Origin: Chromobotia macracanthus
Taxonomy: Eukaryota > Chordata > Actinopteri > Cypriniformes > Botiidae
Reading direction: 5' to 3'
Length of the DNA: 64,000 bases
NCBI GenBank assembly: GCA_036877525.1
Contig: JAZGTH010000002.1
Location: 15,010,001 to 15,074,000, forward strand
Positions 11,055-24,100 of this stretch are shown here, piece by piece (position 1 is the stretch's first letter; each line of letters starts with the position of its first letter). The translations under genes and the position numbers were made by a program. The notes under the pieces were generated by a model that was given only the letters and a program-made list of their open reading frames with translations, ran no database searches and was not told the origin of the DNA.

Positions 11055-12854
11055 CTCATTCAAAACATTATACATGAGCCTTACATGAGGATACATCAGA
11101 GTTGTGAATATTAATATTTTCCATTATCCTCATGTAGTCCAGGGCTGAAACTGTACTTTAGTAACTGTTAGGCCCATTACTGGCATAGTCAGCAAGACTG
11201 CGCCGATATCTCCAGCAGGTGAAACCGCTTTTGGTACGAGTGTTGAGTCAAACTGCTGGAATGGGGAAGGAAGAAGAGGGATCCAGTTAAACCTGATCAG
11301 AATATCCTGTGAGATGCACTAATGTGAGGTCAAAATCAATCCAGCACCTTTAAGTGTCTGAGTGCTTGTTTTTCTGCTCAGATGTTTGAAGTTCTCATGA
11401 GGAGCCCCTCTGACTCAGCACAGCATGTAGGACGTGTGAGTGAATGTTGAGTGGGTGCTTTGTAGAACAGTATCAGATGGTTAAACAGAAGCGCGATGGT
11501 TTGGGTCTTTAATTTTGTTCTCTTAACTAGCAGCACGAACCTTTAGTGAGGAGATAACCTGAAGTTCATCAACTCAAATCTGTGTGATGGTCTTTTACTG
11601 ATTCCTTGAAGAGAATTAGGGAGAGAGCTTGTCCTTTTGACTCCTGGGTTGGGGAGTAAATGGGTTTGAAGCTGATCTACAATCAATCCCTGGAATTGGC
11701 TTTGCTTGTAGAGTCTGCCTGTAGACATTTTAGCTGCAGGATCTTAGACGTTGTTATATTGTAGATTTACCCAAAGACTCTCATTCTATTGACAGATTTT
11801 ATTCTAAATGTACAGTGGCTGCAGGACGCTGGCTGTTGAATATGACAGTAAACCATTGTTCTGTATAAACCAGCTTGTTAATGCTTCTTGCTTATTCAAG
11901 CATCGCTTTCAGTGAAGCTCAGACTTTGGGGTTCAGGATTTGAACAAACCTTTAACCCTAAGTGTTGACGTTTAGTGCAAAGCCATTTGTGCTGCGGCCA
12001 TTTTTTGTGTAGCTTTTTGATTTTGCAACCAGTCAGGCTGTGTGTTTAGAAGGCAATACAATATCCCATGCATTGGGCATGGTCCTGAATCATATCTAGA
12101 ATAGAAGGTATACTTCTGGTTGGTTGAAGAAAGTCCATGATATCTGAGCAAATAACAGTGTTCAATTAGACAGAACTGTAAGCAGGTTAATTTTCTTGTA
12201 TCTTATTTACATTGACGGAGTGCTGCAGTGTGCAGAAACCCTCCAGGTTACTTTTCACCCAATACAGAGAAATGATGGCGACATCAACACATTTGGGAAA
12301 TGTAGCTCTGTCTGAACCTGTCTGATCCTGGTCTTTCTCTGAGAATCCTGTGTGTTTGCATTTGTGTCAGTTTGTCTTTGTTTTGTTTAACACATGCTCT
12401 GTGTCCCCCAATACAAATGATGTGTTCGACAAATGCTGAGTTAAAGATGATGTTTTACAGGAGACAGGCTGCCGTCCACTGCTCGGCTGGGCAGTTTGTA
12501 CAGTTGTCCACTTCAGCAAATTTTCTGATGCTCGCTGTTGGTTCAATCAAACTGTTAATTGTCAGCCGTCCGACCTCAGCAGAGCTTGTATTGACTGTGA
12601 AGTGGATAAATGAACTCCCGTCTCTGCCGTATCGCTGTAGGTCAATTAAAGAAACATTGTGTGTCTGAAACCAAATCGTGTCAGTCTGTTTGTTGGACAG
12701 TGGAGCGTCAGTGAGCAGCACGCTGGGTAGTCTTTCGTAATGCTTGACCACTGCGACCAGTAATAGAGAGAGAAAGGGAGTCTTAAAGAGTCGTCAGCTC
12801 TGATTAAACAGCACACGAGGGCTGAGATCACCCTCAGACTGCTGCCGTGTGCGT

Positions 12855-12922
12855 CTGGTGTGGAATGGGAGCTGGTGTGGAATGGGAGCTGGTGTGGAAT
12901 GGGAGCTGGTGTGGAGTGAAAA
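12855..12922. repeat. 17-bp tandem repeat
   Basis: Four copies, the last diverged, of CTGGTGTGGAATGGGAG, lying within cdk16 intron 1. Confidence 0.85.
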
Positions 12923-13780
12923 CTGGCGGAGGGTCGTTGAGGTTGAGCTCAGGTACACGTGGTCGCCTCTTGGTTGTGTAGCTGATTTAGCATGCTGCTT
13001 GGTCAGCTGTTGAACCGCAGTGTGTAATGTGACCACGGTTTCTTTTGCCAGTGGAATGAGACAGATTATTGAAAATGACAGGTCTTATCTGCTCAGTCCA
13101 CAGGATTTACCTCCAATGCAAAACACTGATTAATGTTAAGCTTTTAACTTTTCCTCTTCAGTCCTGGATTTGTTAGCACCCATTCTTCCTCAGATACGCT
13201 GATTATACGGCTGCTTCATCTTTATCTAATCATCTTGTGTTTGTGGGTAACATGAATCTGAGCAGTTTTTTAAATGCCTCATATTGTCCTGATTTCCATC
13301 TGGCTCCGTCCCAGTTTATTGGTTCAAACTAAATGTTTTGCAAAGCTAGGGATGCTGTAATTGCTCCCTCAGATTCAGATGTGTGTTTGCATGCCATTCA
13401 GCGCTTGGGGAAAGGTAATACTGCCCTAACTACTACAAGAATTTCAACTATTCACAGTATTTTTAGTGTTTGCCTTGCAGTAACCTACAAACCTTAGATC
13501 TTTTTTCTGTGTCACCACTCAAGGCTTAGACTGAGATGACATGACTGTGTTTAATGGAAAAACCAGAAACCTCTCTCATCCTACAGCACGCATGCTAATG
13601 TTCCTTTGAATGCAGTTTGCTATCAGGATAGATTAGGTGATTTAACAAGCTGTTTTTCTTGATATACTGGTGAGATGTAAACTTTCTTATCTTAAATAGT
13701 AAATTAAGACCTCATGCACAGTGGCTGTTGAGTTGTTTGTCAACTTAATCAAACAGCTTCACCTTTAAATCTGCAGAATA

Positions 13781-13937
13781 TTTACATTTTACGTTTATGT
13801 GTTTGGCAGATGCTTTTATCCAAAGCGACTTACAGTGTATTTGAGGTAACAATTTTAAGAAGTACACGTGTTCCCTGGGAATCGAACCCACAACCTTTGC
13901 GCTGCTAGCGCAATGCTCTACCAATTGAGCTGCAGTA
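13781..13937 (-). mobile_element. tRNA-derived SINE, best-preserved copy
   Basis: Read on the minus strand, it starts with a tRNA-like head (CTGCAGCTCAATTGGTAGAG, then GGGTTCGATTCCC). It ends with TAAGTCGCTTTGGATAAAAG, CATCTGCCAAACAC and an AAATGTAAA tail. It lies in cdk16 intron 1, antisense to the gene. Confidence 0.85.
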
Positions 13938-15162
13938 ATACTCGTTTAACCTATGTTTATATAAAGAATGCCTGTCACTTGTATAACACAATCTCTTTTA
14001 ACGTGGACCGTGATTTTCTGCTGCCCAGGAAAGTAGTGTTTCTGTGCTTAAGTAAAATCCCAGCTGAGGTCACTTGTTTAGTGGGTCACCTTAGAACCGA
14101 GGACCCAAAGCTGGGATTTATGGTTAGGATTGGTTCCCCTTTTTTGTGCCAAACCACGTGATTAGTCTAAAAGAAAAGCCTTCTGGAATTTCGACTGTTT
14201 CTATAGTGATGTCCCTCTGTTTCCACAAGCATCGAGTTTTTGTAAGCAAGTGTTTTAAAATCTGTGTTGAATTGAATTCTTCTGTACTGCTGACTACATA
14301 CTGCAGCAATAAATATTACACACTGTAGTATCCTGTATTGCCACATGACTGATTCAGTAAATAAAGACTGTAAGTACAGTAGTTGTGTTTACTATGGCTA
14401 ACAGCACTGTTGCTATCGCCCACAGCTGCATTGGGAAACTAGCATTGCAGCTGTGAGTCTGCACAGACAAGCAGTATCAAATGACTTGCTATAAGCACAA
14501 GACATGCAGGATTTGAATCAGTATGGTTGTATAGGGTAGATACACTGAACAGGGTGCCTTCATTGCTGAAAATCTTAATGATTATTAATCATGTGTTTAG
14601 TTTCTGTGTTTTCCACACAGACTCAGTATTTGTTAATGTATTTGAAGTCTCTTACTTCAGCTTATCATGCAATTATTAGCATGTTTTTGCAGCTCTCCGA
14701 GTGTCTCCCAGCTCATATTTCCAGCCTGAAGACTCTGGAATTTGCTTTAATCGTGTGATTTATAAATGAAAACATTCACACATGGACTGATGAGTGTGAA
14801 AACAGTGTTGCTAATCATTACTAATGTAAGCAGTTACAGTTGGCTGGGTTAGTTGTTTATTGTAGGTGAAGCCTCTCGCTATGAGACGCAGCTAGGACAG
14901 TCTCTCACTTTCATGTCTTCTCTGTAGAGCGCCATCCGCTCCAATAACATTCAGTGCCTATGAAATAAACAGATTTGTCCTCTGATTCACCTCCCTGCTC
15001 TAGACTCGCTCCAAATCCATCCGACACGTAATTGTGTGTTGTTTTAAGCTAACATTTGTCCTGGAGTTTTGAAGAAGTGTTCTGTTACAGTCTTAAGACG
15101 TTGCTCGTCCAGTGATTATGGTACATGCTGTATGTAATGTTGTGTTTGTGTGTCTGTTATAG

Positions 15163-18100
15163 GGCGGTTGAACAGTGGCAGCCCCTCCACCCCCCTCATC
15201 TCTGCCCCCTCTCCCCCCACTGATGGACCGCATGAGGAAGATCAAACGGCAGCTGTCTCTCACGCTGCGGGGAGGAAACAGCGGCGACAAGAGCATGAGC
15301 GAGACCATCAGCTCTCAGGATACAGGAGCACACAGTGATTCTGGTACGGTAACATTTACAGTAAAAGACGCCACACTTCATTCTGTCTACAGTAGAGTGC
15401 TGAACACAACATCAGTTGTTTATCACTAACAAAACACAGAAACGTGCCTTGGTTTTTTGTGTTACCTCAGTTTGCCAACATCGACCCTGCACCCGCAGAA
15501 TTTCACAGAAATCTCTGCAGCTTTCTGAAAAATCTGAACGCTCGTCATTCATTCAGTTCTTCTCTGACGTATTTCTTTGTAAGATATTTTGCCTCATTTG
15601 TACTCACTGCTGTTGATCAACACTTGATCATATTTACATTTTTTCTACAGGTTTTTTTCTCGCAGTCAGTTAAGAAAATGTGAAAACTGCTAATCTGAGC
15701 TAGTCAGAGTTTGTGTTGTGTATATTTAACCAGACGTTACCACATGGTTATGTGTCCTCTTCATCGATGATCAAACTGCACGACTGATATATTCTGAGAA
15801 TGTCAAACCTTCTGTTCTTATATTGGGACATGCATGAAAACGTGGATGCATGTAATATTTCAAACATTCATAACCTGTGTTTGTGTGTGTTTGTTTGTCT
15901 GTGTGTGGGAGCTCATCCCTGCTGAAGGGGATGAAAACAGATTCAGTGCCATCTGTACAATCAGTTTCAATGTTTTTATATAAGGATAATCAGAAAGTTT
16001 TCAGAGTTGTTGCTAATGTCTAGATTTCTAAGAGCAGTTAGTCTGTCAACAGAGCTAAAACACTAAAACACTGTGATTCTCTGAATGAATCAAAAGACTC
16101 AGACTCACTGGCAGTGGTGAGTGAATAAACCTCAGACTCTATGTTAGTGTGTCAAATGAACAGAATTCTGTAGGAAACTGTTTCACTGGGTTAATAAATC
16201 CTCTTACTAAGTAAGTAAGTAAGTTTTAATCAAATAACAGGTGGTGAACCATACAAGATAAATAATTCATTTTAGTTTTTGGAATGAACTGGAAAGTGGT
16301 TTTGCGACTCAAAAGCAGGTGGTATCTTTCAGCCAGTAAATTCATACTTTCACCTCTGCCTCCCCTCATGTTGCCCGTCAGTGTGCACATAGAACATTAA
16401 AGCACGGCATTAAAACATCCAAATGAGTTTTAAAGCAAATTTGTCCATCAGATCCAAGGGCTGCTTTTTCCTCTGCGTGTGTTGAGCTAAGCTACTGTCT
16501 CCTGCCTGCCTTACCCCCTCTGACCAATCGGCATGTGTTTTCAGCATGTCTTCTCATCTCATGCTAACCACACTGACAGATCTGACCGTTTCACTGAACC
16601 CACTTCAGTATGACATCTGTGTCCATAACAGTCTCACCTTAACTTGGTGCTGATCATTTATAGACTCATTATACATTTTAATTTCCATATGCAAATATAT
16701 TAACATAATGACCCCAAAAATCCATCTCGCTCTTTTGAAGCGTGTTTTGGCGTTGCTCAAACGCTGCACAAATTTGAAATGCATTTGGCTTTTGTATGCT
16801 GATGAATCGATGCCCTTGTGTGTCGTTTTAATTTCCCCAACAGCTCAGAGTGCCATCAGAAACAATTAACAACAGAAAATGAATTTCTCAGTGTTGTTGC
16901 TCAATGATTGAAGCTCTTCCTTATTTACTGACACTGAAGATGTTCTTTGTAAATTGATTATTCAAGAACATTTTTGTTTTGGAAAAACTGAATGCATGTT
17001 CTAAAATGTGTTTCCCTGTTGATTTCTTGGTTTTTTAATTTGATATTTCTTCTTTTCTTTTTTGCCCAACCTTGTTTTTCTTCTTTATTCCCCTTCTTTT
17101 CTTTTCTTTTCTTTTCTTTTCTTCACTTGCTGTCCAACATTCTTGTTTCATCCCACAACCTCATCCCTCATCCCTCATTCCTTGCCAACATGTGTGTTTT
17201 CTTTACATCTTTATAATGTAATAATCATTTGATTCACTTCTGAATTCACTTGCTCATTTCTGTCCCTACATTCATGATTCCGTTCACCTCCACTCCTGTT
17301 TTTATTTCCTACCCACAATGCTCTGTTCCACCTCTCCACTCCTCCCATGTCCTCCTCCCAGAGGCCACACCAGTGGGTGGCAGTGGTGCTCTGCGGGGGT
17401 CGGTGCGAGGTTCGGGGGGTTCTTTCAGCATGCACTCCCTCCTGCAGTCGTACAGCAGCGCCCTGCGCAGACCACGCAGCCTGGGCCGCAGTCTCAGCTC
17501 CTATCTCAACCACACCACGCGCCTCGGTACATGCACACTCACGCACACGCATGCACACAGAAGAGAGAATCATGTGATGTCTGCATGTCATTCAGCATAG
17601 ATATGTACTGTATTCTACACGGATAGACAGACTGCGTGTGTGTGTGTGGAGGGATGTTGTTACGCTCTAATGGGGGGATGGGGCGATGAGTGTATAAATG
17701 AGAAGCAGATAATGACTTTTGTTTTCTCTTGTGTGTGGTTATAAGACGGATCTCCTTTCACAGTAGTTTCTTACAGGGGATCAGGCGTAGTGTTTTGATC
17801 TCTGGTTCATATAAACCTAGAGAGATGAACAGATAAGTGTGATAGAGATTTGTGTGGGGAAGTTGCAGTCTCACAGATTCACAGCATCATTACTTTGTCT
17901 TAAAATAGAATGATGGATGAAGGTGTAAAAGTAGAAACATTATATTGAGTTTGTTCAGTAAATTGTGCCAGTTTCATCGCAATACTGACGTCAGCACAGC
18001 GTGCCAATGGTTGCTTTGTGTGTGTGTGCGTGACTGCAGAGATTGTTCATGAGGATGTAAAGATGGGCTCTGATGGGGAGAGCGATCAGGCGTCTGCTAC

Positions 18101-21100
18101 ATCCTCTGATGAGGTCCACAGCCCTGTCCGAGTTCGTCTGAGGAACAACCCTGGACGAAAAATTTCCACAGAGGTACTTTCACTTTAAGTATTCTGTAGC
18201 TACTTTTTTTGCCTGTATCAAATAAGACATGATGCAGGCAAATAAAAACGTGTGAACATATTCTACAAAGGATGTTTGCTGCTTGTGATCATTTTTTGTC
18301 TTTGTGTTTATTGAAATGAAAGAGCATACCATACAATAACCATCGTCTTGTTTTGTCACAATTGAACATACATCAGTTGTGCGTGAGTAAGGGTGCATTG
18401 AGGGGACTAAAAATACTCCACAGTGTGGGACCCATCAGTTACATGACTCGCCAGCGGGCTGAATGCATTATTACTGCTGTGGAGCGTAACGAAACCTCTG
18501 AGCCTTCACTAATAATGCTTTTCCTCCTGCTTCACTCTCAGGACATAAACAAGCGTCTTTCTCTACCTGCCGATATCCGGCTTCCTGATGGCTACCTGGA
18601 GAAATTCAGTCTCAACAGTCCGTTGTTTGACAAACCACTCAGCCGCAGATTACGCAGAGTGTCTCTGGTAATGCCTCTCCCATGTGTCGATTGGTTTTAC
18701 CTCTTTTTCCATCTTTTCCATAGACAACTTTTATTTCATTTTTTCTTTATATTTCTGACTCTCATTGACTTCTTGCAGTGTGAACAGATTTATATTGTTT
18801 TCTCATAACCTTATCAACTCTTACTGCTTTTTGTTTCTCCTGTATTTATTGCCACCAGTTCTTTTGCTTCAACCCCCCCCCTCTCTCTCTCTGTGAATGC
18901 ACAGATGAGACACATTTTTACAGCAAGTCTCACTGTCCTACTGTTCTCCAAATACCACTACTGTACTGCAAAATAAATTTTTGTTAGTGTAATACAATAA
19001 TAGAAATACATTTTTGTATTTTAGGGGTATAATTGTTAAAAAATAACGTCATCATAATACTGTAACGCAAACGATCTTAATGCCATAAACAGATAAAATA
19101 ATCATTATTTTCCTTAAAGTTGTTTTTGACAGATGTCGTGGGACTCACCGGGAATATCAAATTTATGTTTTTACTATAAACAAAATAAAAATATATAAAA
19201 CATATGACATATAAACCCAGATCATTGTTTATTTATTGTGTCTCACACACTGGATTAGTGATGCGTTCAAACACTTTGCTTGTTCTCGGTTTATTTTGGG
19301 GAAGGATATTTTACCTCGTATTTTCTGCATGGGTTACATAATCATCTATGAGCACTGAGTGCAACACTGCCGTCTGAACATAGGAACAGTGTGATGTGAC
19401 CACATTGTAATGAGTTCACATGCAAACCTTTGAATTGTTCTGTCCTGTATGTTTGTATATATGATTGTTTTTGTAAGACTGATGTATTTGTGTTTGCAGT
19501 CCGAGATTGGATTTGGGAAGTTAGAGACGTACGTGAAACTGGATAAACTGGGGGAGGTAGCGTATCAGTCAGTTCTTTACACTGTGTCATTGTTCCAAAA
19601 TCTAGTGAGATCTCAAACATCACATATGAAGTCTGTTCTGAATGGTTGGCAGCAGAATTAAGCCCTGTAAAGATAATTTTAACCATCGTATAAGACAACA
19701 TCACATGTATCCTTCAGAAAGAAGGGTATCCAAGAATGCATTGCGACAAGCTCACTGGAATAATGAATCTTCTTGTATACAAAAGCAGATGACAGGAGAG
19801 ATCACTAGGTTTTGGAAAGAAGCATTTCTGTTTGCTGAAATGTTTTGGTTTACGTAAATGCTCAGTGTGGATTGTATTTGTGTATTTTGGACGTGAAGGG
19901 CATTTCGTCTTTAACAGAAGATTGTTATAGTATGTTTTCCTTCTCTCAGGGTACTTACGCTACGGTATATAAAGGGCGCAGTAAGCTGACAGATAACCTG
20001 GTGGCTCTGAAGGAGATCCGACTGGAGCATGAGGAAGGAGCTCCATGCACTGCCATTAGAGAAGGTGAGTTACAGGCCTGCATTGGCCCATGTTTACATA
20101 TCCACAGCTGTCCTGTACTGTTTAACAATACTGTACCTTGGGTCAATCATAACAGAGCTTTATTTACAGAAAAGAAACCTTAAAGGTACAGTAGCAAAAG
20201 TATGTTTAAGTGTAAGGGTGGGAGATAGTGGAAAATGACCATATACTGTAGAACTAAAGAATTTGTTTCTTAAGAAAGAAATTGTTGTGTGGTGTTTGAT
20301 TCCTTAGAGACTGCAGTATGTTTTTGCTCTTTCTAAAGTAATGTTTGCTTGAGGCAGCTCTTGTGTAGCTGGTGACATTTCTCAGTGAATGTTCAGAAAG
20401 GCATGTGCAGTTCTGGAATTGTGATTTTTCACTCTCTGTGTCTTTGTAGTGTCTCTGCTGAAGGATCTGAAACATGCTAACATTGTGACTCTTCATGACA
20501 TCATCCACACTCAGAAGTCTCTCACGCTCGTGTTTGAGTACCTGGTAAGCCACTCAGATGTGCTGTAGAGGTTTTTAAACTCTCCCTGTTCACTCACACA
20601 CTCACAGTATTAGTAAAACATATTTATGATTACTGAACTGAAGACTATGCATAATATTTCATTCCATATAAACAGCAGTAATTAACAGTGTTTTACTACA
20701 AAAATGAAGACTATTTATTGATGTGGTAAATGACTCAAGGGTTTTGTTTTTGAAGGGTTTCATTGAAGCGTGTAGCTGAAATGACAGATCTTAGAGAGAG
20801 ATGTTTAGGTGTGTGTTTGGTACTTTCCTCAGCCCGCTCAGTTGTGAGGCTGTGGGTCTGATCCGGTTTGATATAATGCAGCAAAAAAACATCAACACTG
20901 CTGTGCGCTGGAAAAATAGCTTGTTACTGGAAAAACATTATTTTGAAATGGCTGTGCTGCTGTCACACTACTGAAAAATGGAGTTAGTTTTTCTTTAGTT
21001 GGTTATTGCTTAGCACTGCTGTCTCTTGCTTTTTCATTTGCTCTGTTCTGAATTAATGATGTTTATAGAATTCATTTTTTATTCTCCATCCATTATTTCC

Positions 21101-24100
21101 CACTATTTAATGTTTTTTCTAGGATAAAGACCTGAAACAGTATCTAGACGACTGCAGGAACTGTATTCATATGCACAATGTCAAGGTATGGCCTCAGGGA
21201 CAAATGTCTTTAATTTCTGTTTGCTTCAGAGATGGTATTCCCACCTATATGTGTGTCTCAGCTCTTCCTGTTCCAGCTGTTGCGAGGTCTGAACTATTGT
21301 CACAGACGTAAAGTTCTTCACCGAGACCTCAAGCCCCAGAATCTCCTGATCAACGACCGCGGGGAGCTCAAACTGGCAGACTTTGGTTGGTAGCACAAAT
21401 ATATGTTAGATGGAGATAAGTGTTTCACTCATTCATTCTGCTTTCACTCTTCTCTGATGGTGTTTTGAAAGAAATATTTTCTGAATATTTTCTGTGGGTG
21501 ATGTCATCTAACAGCTGCCCACTCTTCATCTTTAAACACCTCAGTAATGGTAGAGCAGGTCATAACTGTTCGATTACAATCTCACCGCTTGGAAATGGAA
21601 GTGTTGATCTGACTCTGACTTTTCTTACTAGCTCTCTGTCACACTTTACAATGCCTCAACTTTACAATTTTGTTAGCCGATTACAATCTGTGCACTATAT
21701 TCAGAATTTTCAGAAGGGACAGTATTGTGCTTAAATTCTCCAAACTGTTTTTAATTTGGGTTTTTGTTTAATCTGCAGGACTGGCACGGGCAAAGTCCAT
21801 TCCCACAAAGACTTACTCCAATGAAGTGGTGACCCTTTGGTACCGCCCCCCTGACATCCTATTGGGTAGCACAGACTATTCGACTCAGATTGACATGTGG
21901 TGAGCATTTGTCTTTGTGTACTTTACATAAGATAATGTCATCAGTGCTATGGTGAGAATATTAAATGTGAATTCAGTATGCCTCCCTCTGCTGTTTGGAA
22001 TTTGTAGAAAGCTGTTAAAAAAACTGATTGTTTGAGCCATCGGATTGGATGATCTGTTTGTTGTATTATTGCTGTTGTATTATTAAATTGTTTGTTGTAT
22101 TATTGCTGTAGCTGTCATTATATAAAAGCAATAAGCCATGAAGGCAGTGTGTTAGTGATTTTACCACTGTTAAGCAGGTCATCTTCAGCAGCACCTGTAA
22201 CTGCAGTAAATGTACTGTAGCACTCTGCTTCTCATGGGTATTGCTTTATTATGTTTGAGATGGGTTATTATGTGTGTCTGCAGGGGTGTTGGCTGCATCT
22301 TCTACGAGATGTCTACAGGTCGACCCTTGTTCCCAGGCTCCACTGTAGAGGAGGAGCTGCACTTTATTTTCAAACTGCTTGGTACCTCCTGCTCTCTCCC
22401 CTGCTCTCGCTCTCTCTCCCCTGCTCTCGCTCTCTCTCCCCTGCTCTCGCTCTCTCTCCCCTGCTCTCGCTCTCTCTCCCCTGCTCTCGCTCTCTCTCCC
22501 CTGCTCTCGCTCTCTCTCCCCTGCTCTCGCTCTCTCTCTCTCTCTCTCTCCCTGCTCTCTCTCTCTCTGTCTCTCTCTCCCTGCTCTCCCTGCTCTCTCT
22601 CCCCTGCTCTCTCTCCCTCTCTCTCTCCCCTGCTCTCTCTCTCTCTCCCTGCTCTCTCTCTCTCCCCTGCTCTCTCTCTCTCTCTCCCCTGCTCTCTCTC
22701 CCCTGCTCTCTCTCCCCTGCTCTCTCTCCCCTTCTCTCTCTCTCTCTCTCCCCTGCTCTCTGTCTCTCTCTCTCTCTCTTCTCTCTCTGTCTCTCTCTCC
22801 CCTGCTCTCTCTCCCTGCTCTCTCTCCCCTGCTCTCTTCTCTCCCTGCTCTCTCTCCCCTGCTCTCTCTCTCTCTCTCCCCTGCTCTCTCTCTCTCTCTC
22901 TCCCTGTCTGTCTCTCTCTCCCCTGCTCTCTGTCTCTCTCTGTCTCTCTCTCCCCTGCTCTCTGTCTCTCTCTGTCTCTCTCTCCCCTGCTCTCTCTCTC
23001 TCTCTGTCTCTCTCTCCCTGTCTCTCTCTCTCTCTCTCTCTCCCCTGCTCTCTCTCTCTCTCTCTCTCCCCTGCTCTCTCTCTGTCTCTCTCTCCCCTGC
23101 TCTCTCTCTCTCTCTCTCTCTCTCCCCTGCTCTCTCTCTCTCTCCCCTGCTCTCTCTCTCTCTTCCCTGTCTCTCTCTCTCTCTCTCTCTCCCCTGCTCT
23201 TTCTGGCTCTGCATCTAACAGTTTGTGTCTCCCTCTCTCTGTGTGTGTGTGAGATGCTGTAATATTTATACATCCTCCTGTGTCTTTTAATAGGTACGCC
23301 CACAGAGGAGACCTGGCCTGGAATAACCTCCAATGAGGAATTTATCTCTTATAACTACCCTCGTTACCGCGCAGACTGTCTCCATAACCACACGCCACGG
23401 TAACCACAGCTGTTCTCTGGGCTTGGCGCCTGAAACTATCTCCATTCCAGTAGTAAATGAAGTGATGCTCTATCTGAGGTGATTTACCGACTTTGTGATT
23501 TCTCTCTGCAGATTGGACAGTGATGGAGTTGAACTTCTGTCGAAACTGCTGCAGGTGATCCGAGTATTACTCAAACAGAAGTGTTAATATATCACTGCTT
23601 TTCATCCAGTGTTCAGCTCTCTGGTTATCTGTCAAATATCCAAAGTTATGATATAGAAACAATTATGTTAACCAATAACCAGCCAGACAACATTACTTTC
23701 ATTAGTATGTGTGTTCTGCTCCACTCTGTTGTGAAACACCAACTTTTTATGAGCCGGTGATATCCTGTTTAATATTTGTCTATTCTGGGTCTGTGAATGT
23801 CAGAATTGCATCACAGAACTGAACTGGGTCGTGAGCGTTTCTGTTGACTTTAGTTTGTGAGTGCGCTTGCTCATAAATGACCTCATTATGACCTCACTTT
23901 GTGTTTATCAGTTAGCTGGTTTTGTGTTTTGCACTCGGCTAACGCTGCTGTTTCCTTCAGTTTGAGGGGAAGAAACGAATTGCAGCAGAGGAAGCTATGA
24001 GACACCTGTACTTTCACTGCCTGGGCCAGAGAGTCCTCACACTGCCAGACAGTGAGTCCACACACACACATCTCCCCACGATGGGAATTATGATGCTGTC

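Noticed and set aside
22210..23333. Long SR-like (plus) and RE-rich (minus) ORFs up to 350 codons
   Set aside because: They are produced by the CT-rich array in a cdk16 intron and overlap real kinase exons.
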